Assembly (NCBI GenBank): GCA_002428325.1
Contig: DIVR01000002.1
Span: 1 to 21,740, forward strand
Origin: a bacterium UBP4_UBA6127
GTDB lineage: Bacteria; UBP4; UBA4092
Direction of reading: 5' to 3'
Length of the DNA stretch: 21,740 nt
Position numbers and translations under genes: made by a program. This document shows positions 14,821 to 21,740 of this stretch, piece by piece. The notes below the pieces were generated by a model. That model made no database searches, was not told the DNA's origin, and was given only the letters and a program-made list of their open reading frames with translations. Numbering within the stretch: the stretch's first letter is position 1; the number at the start of each line of letters is the position of its first letter.

Positions 14821-16929
14821 ATGAAAACTATAAAATGGGTACGATTGGGTTTGATCGTCTGGATTCTTTTATCCCTGGCGGGATGTTCAAGAGGGGTTAA
14901 TGAGAAAATATTTAAAGTCCCGAAAACACCTCAACGGCATTTGAAATCCCTTTACCTGGAGAATTTTACCACTCAGGCGGATGATAATTTATCCTGGGGA
15001 CCCTACTGTACCAGGATTCTTCATGAGAAATTGGAGTTTGCTCCCAATGAGATACTCTATATTCCCTTTTATCCCCTGGTTGCTTACGATAAGTTTCTGG
15101 CACCCAATATCCTGGAAGATAAGGCTCCCTCAGGCAACCTGGATAAAACCCGATACTTGGCTAAAATTTATGGCGTTGATAATATCTTGCAAGGCAAAAT
15201 TATCAAAAAGGGGGATTCTCTGGGGTTTGAGGGAGAACTGATTAATTTATCCAGTAATAAAACTCTCCAGAAATTTAACCTTTCAGGAAATCTCAATAAT
15301 CCATCGGTTTTTTTTAATCAGCTTTCGCAGGAAGTATTAAACCGATTGCAGGTATCTTTGAGCCCTGAGCAAAAAAAATATCTGTCCCGTAACAATACCG
15401 GGAATGGTAAGGCTTTTAAGTTTGGGATTGAAGCTTATTCTCTCCCGGGTGAAGAAAATAAAAAATCCATGGGGCTTTATGCGAAAGCTATCCAAAATGA
15501 CCCTGAATTTCTGTTTGTAAAAAATGGGTATGCGGTCCGGCAGCTGGAACTTGATTATAAAGAAGGTTTAGCTGAACTGGACCGGCTGATGAAAAATTAT
15601 CCCCAATATTACAGCCCCTTTCTCTATAGCCTGTATAAAAGGGAATGGGATGAAGAAGACTCTAATGCCTCAATCCGGATAGCCTATAAAATACTAAGAA
15701 GTAATCCTGAAAATATGGTGGCTTTGAGTGATTTGGTGTTTGCCAGAATCAACCAACAACAGTTTGATGAGTCGGATAAAGTTGCCCAGAATATGCTGGA
15801 TCTGTATCCTGATTGTTGGTATTCTCATCTGATTGCCGGGAGTAGCGCGAAGCAACGGGCCCGGTCGGTTCGAAAAGGCCGATATTACAATGAAATGAAT
15901 CCTGAAGAAGAAAAAATATATCGTGTCTATAGCTCCGAGGCTCTTTCGAAAATGAGGCAATGTGTCAAAATGAATCCCTATTCTCCCCAGGCTTTGGGAA
16001 ACCTGATGGGAGAATTACTGGGTAATTGCGATAATCTCTCGGAAATTGAATCTTCTTTCACCAAATCGACCACCATGAATCCCCATTATTATTTTGTTTA
16101 TGACCAGATACAGTGGGTTTATGCTCCAGGATATACCCATCAGCCTGAGAAACAGCAAAAATTGTTGGCGGAAGGGATTCGTCTAAATCCAGATAACCCT
16201 GATTTCGGTCTAGGTTACTTATATATGTTTCGTTGGTACCAAGAAGTCCATCCCGATTCTTCGGATATTAAACTCTACAGCCGGGATACTCAGACCCTGG
16301 CAAATATCTGGTCTTCCTTGAGTCAATATTCCAGGGATTATCCCCAGGATTTCCAGATTTTTGACCGGGCGGCTAATTTGTATCAAATCAAGGGGGATGC
16401 TGAGAAAGCCTGGTATTTTTATACCCTTATCCCGGATAATGCGGAGGCGGTCCGGAAAAATCTCCATGAGTTTTATCTGCGGAAGGCCCAGACGGCCAAG
16501 AGACTTCAAAAATATCCCCTGGCGGTTGAATATGCCGATAAATGCCTGCAGGCAAGTCCCTGCCGGTTCTGTGCAACTAAAGCCTTATTGATCAAAGGAT
16601 TTGTGGCATTTGCTCAGAAAGATACGAAAACAGGATTCCAAAACCTGGAAATGGCCCTGGAACGTGATGGGGAAGGCCTGAATGCTCTCAGTGAATTTGC
16701 TTATTATTCAGGCCAGTATGATTATAAGGTGGATAAGGGGATTGAATGCATCCAGAAAGCTATTAAAGCGGATCCTGAGGATGCCCGGTATTATGCAATT
16801 CTGGCCCGCCTGTATTGTTCAAAAAAAGATAAGGCCCAGGCGTTGAAATATATTGATGAAGCTCTCTGGCGTGACGCCAAGGATCCCTGGTTTCCCGCCC
16901 TGAAAGAGAAAATCAAATTAATGCCCTGA
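14821..16929 (+). CDS. TPR-repeat lipoprotein B, tandem paralogue of the preceding gene
   Basis: A 702-residue lipoprotein (signal ending LSLAGC, Cys22) with the same plan as its upstream neighbour. A TolB-like/adenylate-cyclase-associated-like N-terminal domain (about 40-185) contains WGPYCTRILHEKLEFAPNEI and GVDNILQGKIIKKGDSLGF, followed by TPR-like repeats to the end. Shared landmarks with the upstream copy include TTMNPH against TTINPH, PGY.(N/H)QPE, (E/A)(G/A).RLNPD and the final CSKKDKAQALKYIDEAL against CKKDKMNGMKSIDEAI, so the pair arose by duplication but has diverged greatly. Unlike the first copy it has a strong AAGGAG site 5-6 nt before the ATG. No promoter is evident in the 57-bp gap, and a terminator follows 42 bp after its stop. 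The two may form a complex, but this is inferred only from pairing. Confidence 0.75.
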   Translation: MKTIKWVRLGLIVWILLSLAGCSRGVNEKIFKVPKTPQRHLKSLYLENFTTQADDNLSWGPYCTRILHEKLEFAPNEILYIPFYPLVAYDKFLAPNILEDKAPSGNLDKTRYLAKIYGVDNILQGKIIKKGDSLGFEGELINLSSNKTLQKFNLSGNLNNPSVFFNQLSQEVLNRLQVSLSPEQKKYLSRNNTGNGKAFKFGIEAYSLPGEENKKSMGLYAKAIQNDPEFLFVKNGYAVRQLELDYKEGLAELDRLMKNYPQYYSPFLYSLYKREWDEEDSNASIRIAYKILRSNPENMVALSDLVFARINQQQFDESDKVAQNMLDLYPDCWYSHLIAGSSAKQRARSVRKGRYYNEMNPEEEKIYRVYSSEALSKMRQCVKMNPYSPQALGNLMGELLGNCDNLSEIESSFTKSTTMNPHYYFVYDQIQWVYAPGYTHQPEKQQKLLAEGIRLNPDNPDFGLGYLYMFRWYQEVHPDSSDIKLYSRDTQTLANIWSSLSQYSRDYPQDFQIFDRAANLYQIKGDAEKAWYFYTLIPDNAEAVRKNLHEFYLRKAQTAKRLQKYPLAVEYADKCLQASPCRFCATKALLIKGFVAFAQKDTKTGFQNLEMALERDGEGLNALSEFAYYSGQYDYKVDKGIECIQKAIKADPEDARYYAILARLYCSKKDKAQALKYIDEALWRDAKDPWFPALKEKIKLMP

Positions 16930-16971
16930 GTATCGGGATTTATTTGATATTTTCAGGTGAATCCTGCTTTT

Positions 16972-17004
16972 AAAGCCCTCTGTCCCAGGGGGCTTTATTT
17001 ATTT
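16972..17004 (+). terminator. Intrinsic terminator of the TPR lipoprotein pair
   Basis: AAAGCCCTCTG pairs with CAGGGGGCTTT over 11 bp with one wobble, followed by ATTTATTTAT. It lies 42 bp after the stop codon. Confidence 0.8.
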
Positions 17005-17054
17005 ATCATAGAGTGTAAATGATAATGTTTTAGGGGAAAAGCTGTTTTTCCTCC

Positions 17055-17076
17055 CTCCCGGGAGATATGCTAAAAT
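17055..17076 (+). promoter_or_regulatory. Extended -10 promoter of purS with an adjoining palindrome
   Basis: TGC followed by TAAAAT (17071-17076) is an extended -10 element; no good -35 is seen. The perfect palindrome CTCCCGGGAG (17055-17064) lies just upstream within the polymerase footprint and could bind a regulator. Confidence 0.45.
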
Positions 17077-17128
17077 AATTTTATTCAAATTAGTGCGGGA
17101 TAATTCCTAGAAGGATCAATTCGAATCT

Positions 17129-17368
17129 ATGAAAGCTAAAATCTATATTACTTTGAAGAGAACCGTCCTGGATCCTCAGGGCAAAGCCGTGACCAATGCG
17201 CTCAATTCCCTGGGATTCAATAAAGTCCTGGATACTCGAGTGGGTCGTTATATTGAAATTGAACTCAAAGAAAAAAACAAACAAGCAGCCGAGAAAAAAG
17301 TCCACCAAATGTGTGACCAGCTGCTTTCCAATCCGGTGATTGAAGAATACCGTTTCGATTTGGACTAA
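17129..17368 (+). CDS. purS: PurS, small subunit of formylglycinamidine ribonucleotide (FGAM) synthase
   Basis: A 79-residue PurS, a small alpha/beta protein that bridges PurQ and short PurL in FGAM synthase, the fourth step of purine synthesis. Matching features are KIYITLKRTVLDPQGKAV (4-21), ALNSLGFNKVLDTRVGRYIEI (24-44) and the C-terminal NPVIEEYRFDLD. The length is normal for the family. The nearest ribosome-binding-like sequence, AAGGA (17111-17115), is 13 nt from the ATG, which is long. Its partners purQ and purL lie downstream, but 368 bp of gene-free DNA with an intrinsic terminator separate it from purQ, so the subunits may not be produced in fixed proportion. Confidence 0.95.
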   Translation: MKAKIYITLKRTVLDPQGKAVTNALNSLGFNKVLDTRVGRYIEIELKEKNKQAAEKKVHQMCDQLLSNPVIEEYRFDLD

Positions 17369-17736
17369 GGATTGGGCAGGGTCCGGTGGGTCCCCTGATA
17401 ATAGAAAGATGAAAAATCATTTATGCTTGCAGTGCTGCTTTTCCGGGATATATTCTCAGGAAAGGCCGAGACTGGATACTCCCAATGGTTTTTCCCTGAC
17501 AGGACAGATAACCCCATTCAGTGAAGTTTTGCCTGGAGGGATTATGCAAATCAGGAGCAACCGGCCAGCTTAATACGGATGGGAAATCAGGTAAACCTTT
17601 TACAGATCCAATTCCTTGTATCCCCGGTTATGAAGCATTAGGTTTTTTTATGTGCGGCCAGCCGGGCCAGCGGCTGTTTTTTGGAACACCCGCAATTTAA
17701 TCAGCATATATTTGTTTTGGAGGGTCAATTAAACCC
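17369..17736 (+). other. 368-bp gene-free stretch inside the purine cluster, possible structured leader or small RNA
   Basis: No convincing gene lies here. A 54-codon frame (ATG 17409 to stop at 17573) has no ribosome-binding site and no family likeness. Local pairings include CAGGG/CCCTG just after purS, CTTTTCC (17437-17443) with GGAAAGG (17459-17465), AATGG (17484-17488) with CCATT (17514-17518), and TTTGC with GCAAA (about 17528-17550). The stretch ends in an intrinsic terminator at 17659-17682, 54 bp before purQ. That fits a cis-acting attenuator/riboswitch or an independent small RNA. I could not match it to a riboswitch class or to 6S RNA by eye. Confidence 0.4.
17659..17682 (+). terminator. 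Intrinsic terminator upstream of purQ
   Basis: CAGCCG and CGGCTG pair around GGCCAG and are followed directly by six T (17677-17682). It lies between purS and purQ on the coding strand, so it would end transcripts from the purS promoter unless bypassed. Confidence 0.8.
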
Positions 17737-18444
17737 GTGAAAACTTCTAAAAAGAAATTCGGCATTGTCATTTTCCCCGGTTCCAATTGTGACCATGATT
17801 GTTTCCATGCCGTTGAAAGTGTAATGGGGCAGCAAACCGTCCCCCTTTGGCATAAGGATTCCGATTTACAGGGAGCGGATTGTATCATTCTTCCCGGTGG
17901 ATTTTCTTATGGTGATTATCTTCGTACCGGTGCGATTGCCCGGTTTTCCCCGATTATGAAATCAGTGGAAAAATTTGCGAAAGCAGGCGGTCCGGTCATC
18001 GGCATCTGCAATGGTTTCCAGATTCTTCTGGAAGCGGGTCTGCTTCCCGGCGCCATGCTTCGCAATACCTGCCTGCAGTTCCGCTGCCAGTATGTGAATA
18101 TCCGGGTGGAAAACACGGATACCCCTTTCACGAACTGCTGCCAGCCGGGACAAGTTCTGAGAATTCCCATTGCCCATGGGGAAGGGAATTATTTTGTTGA
18201 GGAGAGCCAGTACCAGAAAATAAACCGTGCCAATCAGGTGATTTTCCGGTATTGCGACGAATTTGGCATTCCGACTCCTGAATCCAATCCTAACGGCTCC
18301 CTGGGCAATATTGCCGGTATCTCTAATAAAGCCGGAAATGTGGTCGGATTAATGCCCCACCCGGAACGGGCTTCGGAAACGATCCTGAGCTCTGCTGACG
18401 GAAAAATTATCTTTGAATCCATCGTGAGTTATCTGACGAAATAA
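17737..18444 (+). CDS. purQ: PurQ, glutaminase subunit of FGAM synthase
   Basis: A 235-residue class I glutamine amidotransferase. It releases ammonia from glutamine and passes it to PurL for conversion of FGAR to FGAM. It opens with FGIVIFPGSNCDHDC (8-22). The nucleophile Cys91 lies in GICNGFQ (89-95), and the catalytic His208 and Glu210 lie in MPHPE (206-210). HGEGNYF (147-153) is also typical. Length is normal. The start is GTG; a clear GGAGG (17719-17723) lies 13 nt away, an unusually long gap. An in-frame ATT at 17728 lies closer, so the true start deserves a check. An intrinsic terminator stands 54 bp upstream, and purL begins 78 bp downstream after two small hairpins. Confidence 0.97.
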   Translation: MKTSKKKFGIVIFPGSNCDHDCFHAVESVMGQQTVPLWHKDSDLQGADCIILPGGFSYGDYLRTGAIARFSPIMKSVEKFAKAGGPVIGICNGFQILLEAGLLPGAMLRNTCLQFRCQYVNIRVENTDTPFTNCCQPGQVLRIPIAHGEGNYFVEESQYQKINRANQVIFRYCDEFGIPTPESNPNGSLGNIAGISNKAGNVVGLMPHPERASETILSSADGKIIFESIVSYLTK

Positions 18445-18447
18445 GGA

Positions 18448-18478
18448 CGCCCTCTCGGGCGGGAATCCTGGCTGGATT
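18448..18478 (+). other. Two adjacent small hairpins between purQ and purL
   Basis: CGCCC-TCTC-GGGCG (18448-18461) is followed by AATCC-TGGCT-GGATT (18464-18478). Neither has a T tract, so they are not terminators. They may protect or separate the purQ and purL parts of the message. Confidence 0.4.
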
Positions 18479-18522
18479 AAAGCCGACTTCTTTTCCGAGA
18501 ACGCGACGAGGTTGAAAATAAA

Positions 18523-20772
18523 ATGGAAGAAATTAAAATCACCCCGCAACTGGTTAAAGAACATGGACTGACTGAGGAAGAATATCAGCGAATCCTGAAA
18601 TTTCTCGGTCGGGAACCGAGTTATACCGAACTGGGCCTTTTTTCGGTCATGTGGTCGGAACATTGCAGTTATAAATCTTCCCGGGTCCATTTGAAAAATC
18701 TCCCCATCCGGGGGAAACGGGTCGTTCAAGGCCCTGGTGAAAATGCCGGTGTCATTGATATTGGCGACAACTATGCCATTGCCTTTAAAATTGAGTCCCA
18801 TAACCATCCTTCCCAGGTGGAACCCTATCAGGGCGCTGCCACCGGGGTAGGGGGTATCATCCGAGACGTCTTTACCATGGGGGCCCGGCCGATTGCTTCC
18901 CTGAATTCTCTCCGGTTTGGAGATTTGGAAACGGATCTTACCAAACAATTACTGGGGGGCATCGTTTCCGGGATAGCCGGATATGGCAATTGCATGGGGA
19001 TTCCCACCGTTGGCGGTGAAGTTTGTTTTGATCCCAGCTATGCCGGGAACTGCCTGGTAAATGCCATGTGTGTCGGCCTGGTGAAAAGCGATAGTATTGT
19101 CAAAGCGATTGCCAAAGGGGAAGGCAATCCTATTATTTATGTCGGTTCGACCACCGGGAGAGACGGAATTCATGGCGCCAGCTTGTTGGCTTCGGCTGAA
19201 TTTACCGAAGAATCCAAAGATAAGCGTCCCAATGTCCAGGTGGGGGATCCCTTTCTGGAAAAACTTCTTTTGGAAGCCTGCCTTGAATTAATCGAGAAAG
19301 ATTTGATTGTCGGAATGCAGGATATGGGTGCTGCCGGCCTGATTTCTTCTTCCAGCGAAATGGCGACCCGTGGAAAATCCGGTATCCGGATGAACCTGGA
19401 TAAGGTCCCGCGTCGGGAACCCGGCATGATTCCTTATGAAATCATGCTTTCGGAATCCCAGGAACGAATGCTGGTCTGTGGTAAAAAAGGCAAAGAAGAA
19501 GATATTAAGAAAATCTTTGAAAAATGGGATTTGAAAGCGGAAGTGATTGGGGAAGTTACCAATACTGGCCGGCTGGAAATCCTGGATCAGGGTAAAATCG
19601 TAGCCGATGTTCCGGTCCATGCCTTGACGGAAGAAGCTCCGGTTTATAATCGGCCCTATAGTGAACCCAAATATATAGCCAAAATCAGTGAAAACAAACT
19701 CAAGGTAACTGAACCCAAGAGTTACAATAAAGCTCTGTTAAATGTGTTAAATTCTCCCAATATCGGGTCTAAGAAGTGGGTCTATCGGCAGTATGACCAC
19801 CAGGTCCGGACAAATTCCACCATTCTTCCTGAAAAAGGTGATGCTGCTGTTCTTCGGATCAAAGAAAATGGGAAATATATTGCCCTGACTACGGATGGAA
19901 ATGGTCGCTATTGTTACTTGAATCCCCGGCAGGGCGCTAAACTGGCAGTAGCTGAAGCTGCCCGAAACTTAGCCTGCGTAGGAGCTGATGCCTTGGCAAT
20001 CACCAATTGCCTGAATTTTGGCAATCCTGAGAAGCCTGAAATTATGTGGCAGTTCAAGGAAGCCATTGAAGGCATGAGCGATGCTTGTAAACATTTTGAT
20101 ACCCCGGTAACCGGCGGCAATGTCTCCTTTTATAACGAAACCAATGGAAAAGCCATATTCCCGACCCCGGTGATTGGAATGTTAGGCCATAGTGATCCCA
20201 AAGATTTCAAGAATTCTGATGTTCCTTTCTGTACAGAAGGATTCAAGGATGAAGGGGATATTATTATTTTACTGGGTGAGACCAAAGAAGATATGGGCGG
20301 GTCGGAATATCTTTATGTCCATAAAAAAGATTGGAAAGCGGCTCCTCCTTCCCTGGATCTGGATAAGGAGCTGAACCTGCATAACCTGTTACGGGAATCT
20401 ATCCGTAAAGGTTTATTGAAGTCAGCCCATGACTGTTCTGACGGTGGATTAGCGGTTGCTTTAGCGGAATCCTGCCTGACCGGTAATCAGGGTGCTGATA
20501 TCCAGCTGCCTGCCAATAAGTTATCGTTGGCTGTTCATCTTTTCAGTGAAACCCAGTCCCGGGCGGTGGTTACAGTGAAATACGACGAGGTAGAAGCTCT
20601 GGGAGCCTTGGCGAAGAAGCATAACACTCCCTGCACTGTACTGGGGAAAGTTCAGAGTCATGATTTAAGTATCAGCCTCAAAGAACGGGGTACTGCCGGC
20701 CGCCAGGGTAATGTAATTTCTCTTACCCTTGAAGATATGCAGAAAGCCTTTAATACAGCGATTAACCTCTAA
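18523..20772 (+). CDS. purL: PurL, synthetase subunit of FGAM synthase (short form)
   Basis: A 749-residue short PurL. It uses ATP and ammonia from PurQ to turn FGAR into FGAM and needs PurS for the complex. Motifs in order: WSEHCSYKSS (44-53) with its conserved His; ESHNHPSQVEPYQGAATGVG (91-110), the ATP/metal-binding signature; DMGAAGLISSSSE (267-279); GGNVSFYNE (about 528-536); SAHDCSDGGLA (about 631-641), the same loop in the second half of the internally duplicated fold. The length is that of the Bacillus-type subunit, far from the roughly 1300-residue fused enzyme of enterobacteria, which agrees with separate purS and purQ. GAGG lies 11 nt before the ATG. A strong terminator follows 27 bp after the stop. 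No other purine gene is in the window. Confidence 0.98.
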   Translation: MEEIKITPQLVKEHGLTEEEYQRILKFLGREPSYTELGLFSVMWSEHCSYKSSRVHLKNLPIRGKRVVQGPGENAGVIDIGDNYAIAFKIESHNHPSQVEPYQGAATGVGGIIRDVFTMGARPIASLNSLRFGDLETDLTKQLLGGIVSGIAGYGNCMGIPTVGGEVCFDPSYAGNCLVNAMCVGLVKSDSIVKAIAKGEGNPIIYVGSTTGRDGIHGASLLASAEFTEESKDKRPNVQVGDPFLEKLLLEACLELIEKDLIVGMQDMGAAGLISSSSEMATRGKSGIRMNLDKVPRREPGMIPYEIMLSESQERMLVCGKKGKEEDIKKIFEKWDLKAEVIGEVTNTGRLEILDQGKIVADVPVHALTEEAPVYNRPYSEPKYIAKISENKLKVTEPKSYNKALLNVLNSPNIGSKKWVYRQYDHQVRTNSTILPEKGDAAVLRIKENGKYIALTTDGNGRYCYLNPRQGAKLAVAEAARNLACVGADALAITNCLNFGNPEKPEIMWQFKEAIEGMSDACKHFDTPVTGGNVSFYNETNGKAIFPTPVIGMLGHSDPKDFKNSDVPFCTEGFKDEGDIIILLGETKEDMGGSEYLYVHKKDWKAAPPSLDLDKELNLHNLLRESIRKGLLKSAHDCSDGGLAVALAESCLTGNQGADIQLPANKLSLAVHLFSETQSRAVVTVKYDEVEALGALAKKHNTPCTVLGKVQSHDLSISLKERGTAGRQGNVISLTLEDMQKAFNTAINL

Positions 20773-20799
20773 TAGTTAGGCTAAAAAAAGTTATATACA

Positions 20800-20837
20800 A
20801 AAGCCGGATGAGCTGCAAAGTTCATCCGGCTTTTTTT
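20800..20837 (+). terminator. Intrinsic terminator after purL, possibly bidirectional
   Basis: AAAGCCGGATGA and TCATCCGGCTTT pair perfectly over 12 bp around a 10-nt loop, followed by further T. On the other strand the same hairpin lies 21 bp after the convergent nucleotidyltransferase stop and also runs into TTTT, so it may serve both genes. Confidence 0.92.
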
Positions 20838-20858
20838 ATTGGATGCTATATAAAGGAA

Positions 20859-21617
20859 TCAAAGATTTTTGAATTGGGCATAGGCCAGGATGGCTTTGGT
20901 ATAGCTGGCGGGATTGCCGATATCCAGACGGTTTTCCATAATGGTTATTGCCTCAATGGTTTCTTCGGACAACAGCTGGCAGACGGCTGGAGTTAATTGG
21001 ATTTCCCCTTTTTTATCTGGCGGGACCTGGGCCAGGGCATTGAAAATCGAAGGATGGAAAATGGCTCTGGCAATAAATCCCAAGTTGGAGGGTGCTTCTT
21101 CCCGGCTGGGTTTTTCAATCATGCCTTTAATCCGGTATCGGCTGTCTCCCAAGGTTTCCGCATCCATCACTCCACGCCGGGGAATATCCTCATCGGGGAT
21201 TTCCTGGACAGCCAGAGCGGCATGCCCTGTCTGTATCATATTATCTATCAATTTCTGGGATGGATTTTCTCGCAGGAAAACTGAATCCCCGAATAAGACC
21301 AAAAAAGGTTCATTGCCAATAGCTTCTCTGGCGCAGTAGATGGCATCTCCCAGCCCCTTTGCTTCAGGTTGGAGGATATATTTAATTTTCCCCTGCCAGG
21401 GACCGGGAGAATTATCAAAATAATCCCGAATCATATTTCCTTCCGGTGATACTATCAGGATAATCTCTTCAATTCCCGCCTGGAGAGCTTCCTGTACGAC
21501 CAGTTGAATGACAGGGGTTTCCAGCAGGGGCAACATGACTTTTGGAATAATCCGGGTTACCGGATAAAGCCGGGTTCCTTTTCCGGCGGTCGTGATAACA
21601 GCTTTTCGTATGTTCAT
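20859..21617 (-). CDS. galU: GalU-type UTP-glucose-1-phosphate uridylyltransferase (sugar nucleotidyltransferase)
   Basis: A 252-residue nucleotidyltransferase that joins a sugar 1-phosphate to a nucleotide, most likely UTP with glucose 1-phosphate. Signature segments are TTAGKGTRLYPVTRIIPKVMLP (from residue 9; the GKGTR loop binds the nucleotide), QPEAKGLGDAIYCA (83-96), typical of GalU, LFGDS (108-112) with the metal-binding Asp, IKGMIEKPSREEAPSNLGFI and KKGEIQLTPAV. It is somewhat shorter than usual GalU, and another sugar specificity cannot be excluded. Its ATG overlaps the stop of the upstream GHMP kinase as ATGA, so the two are translationally coupled and probably act in sequence: kinase makes the sugar 1-phosphate, this enzyme activates it. 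A hairpin shared with purL lies just past its stop. Confidence 0.85.
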   Translation of the reverse strand: MNIRKAVITTAGKGTRLYPVTRIIPKVMLPLLETPVIQLVVQEALQAGIEEIILIVSPEGNMIRDYFDNSPGPWQGKIKYILQPEAKGLGDAIYCAREAIGNEPFLVLFGDSVFLRENPSQKLIDNMIQTGHAALAVQEIPDEDIPRRGVMDAETLGDSRYRIKGMIEKPSREEAPSNLGFIARAIFHPSIFNALAQVPPDKKGEIQLTPAVCQLLSEETIEAITIMENRLDIGNPASYTKAILAYAQFKNL

Positions 21618-21740
21618 CGATGGGGTTCCCTCACCTGGGGCAGGAAAGTGTGGTACCCCTGGGATTTCAGGTGAGATAAAACAGCCTCCATCTTATCTGC
21701 AGGACAAGTTCCGACAATAGCTCCCCCTGACCCGGCAAAT
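21614..21740 (-). CDS. C-terminal end of a GHMP-family sugar kinase (partial)
   Basis: Only the last 41 residues are in the window; the gene continues past the right edge. The visible end begins FAGSGGAIVG, the Gly-rich third motif of GHMP kinases (galactokinase, mevalonate, homoserine and glucuronokinase-type enzymes), followed by a helix and a closing strand (SHLKSQGYHTFLPQV). GHMP kinases phosphorylate small sugars or alcohols with ATP. The TGA stop overlaps the ATG of the GalU-type gene by 4 bp (ATGA), which suggests that the two enzymes handle the same sugar: phosphorylation at C1, then transfer to a nucleotide. The sugar cannot be told from this fragment. Confidence 0.75.
   Translation of the reverse strand, partial: FAGSGGAIVGTCPADKMEAVLSHLKSQGYHTFLPQVREPHR

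Noticed and set aside
17464..17570. Possible ZTP (pfl) riboswitch before purQ, from GACTGG and a later CCGG..AGC
   Set aside because: The order and spacing of the conserved core do not fit; the match is limited to short words. A covariance-model search would decide.
17409..17573. 54-codon frame between purS and purQ with a Cys-rich start
   Set aside because: No ribosome-binding site, no recognisable family and overlap with likely RNA hairpins.
1..21740. CRISPR array, insertion sequence, integrase, tRNA, rRNA or phage genes
   Set aside because: I looked for regularly spaced repeats, transposase motifs and tRNA-like arms and saw none. A tRNAscan or Rfam run could still find a divergent RNA.

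Overview
The window comes from a diderm (outer-membrane) bacterium of moderate GC content. It encodes a TolC-type outer-membrane channel, an OmpA-type lipoprotein and several lipoprotein signal peptides. Its purine genes are the separate PurS + PurQ + short PurL type rather than the large enterobacterial PurL. That mix, together with the GspG-like pseudopilin, a UroD-family methyltransferase-like protein and a CehA/McbA-type PHP hydrolase, fits an uncultivated or deep-branching phylum. This is an inference from gene content; no rRNA or tRNA is present to settle it.

Layout. (1) 2-1522 (+): C-terminal part of a large, probably secreted protein built of tandem beta-sandwich-like domains, closed by a terminator. 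(2) 1867-3310 (-): a pseudopilin and a small exported coiled-coil/repeat protein, each with its own sigma70-like promoter. (3) 3404-4567 (+): a UroD-family protein with its terminator. (4) 4567-4998 (-): a chagasin-family cysteine-peptidase inhibitor. (5) 5091-10589 (-): a five-gene unit, marR > tolC-like > macA-like > MacB-type ATPase > MacB-type permease. It has a consensus promoter, a 23-bp inverted repeat at the expected start of transcription and a strong terminator at the end, so it reads as a self-regulated tripartite export pump. (6) 10715-11638 (+): a PHP metallohydrolase transcribed divergently from the pump. (7) 11836-16929 (+): an OmpA/Pal-like lipoprotein followed by two tandem paralogous lipoproteins, each with a TolB/adenylate-cyclase-associated-like N-terminal domain and TPR-like repeats. 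(8) 17068-20837 (+): purS, a 368-nt gene-free stretch ending in an intrinsic terminator, then purQ and purL. (9) 20859-21740 (-): a GHMP-kinase C-terminus overlapping a GalU-type nucleotidyltransferase by ATGA.

The points most worth a second look are four. The first TPR lipoprotein has a consensus promoter whose predicted start falls on its ATG, which suggests a leaderless message. The TPR lipoprotein pair looks like a sensor module without its usual effector. The terminator-ended gap inside the purine cluster has no explanation. The UroD-family protein appears to lack one expected zinc ligand. I found no CRISPR array, insertion sequence, integrase, tRNA or rRNA.
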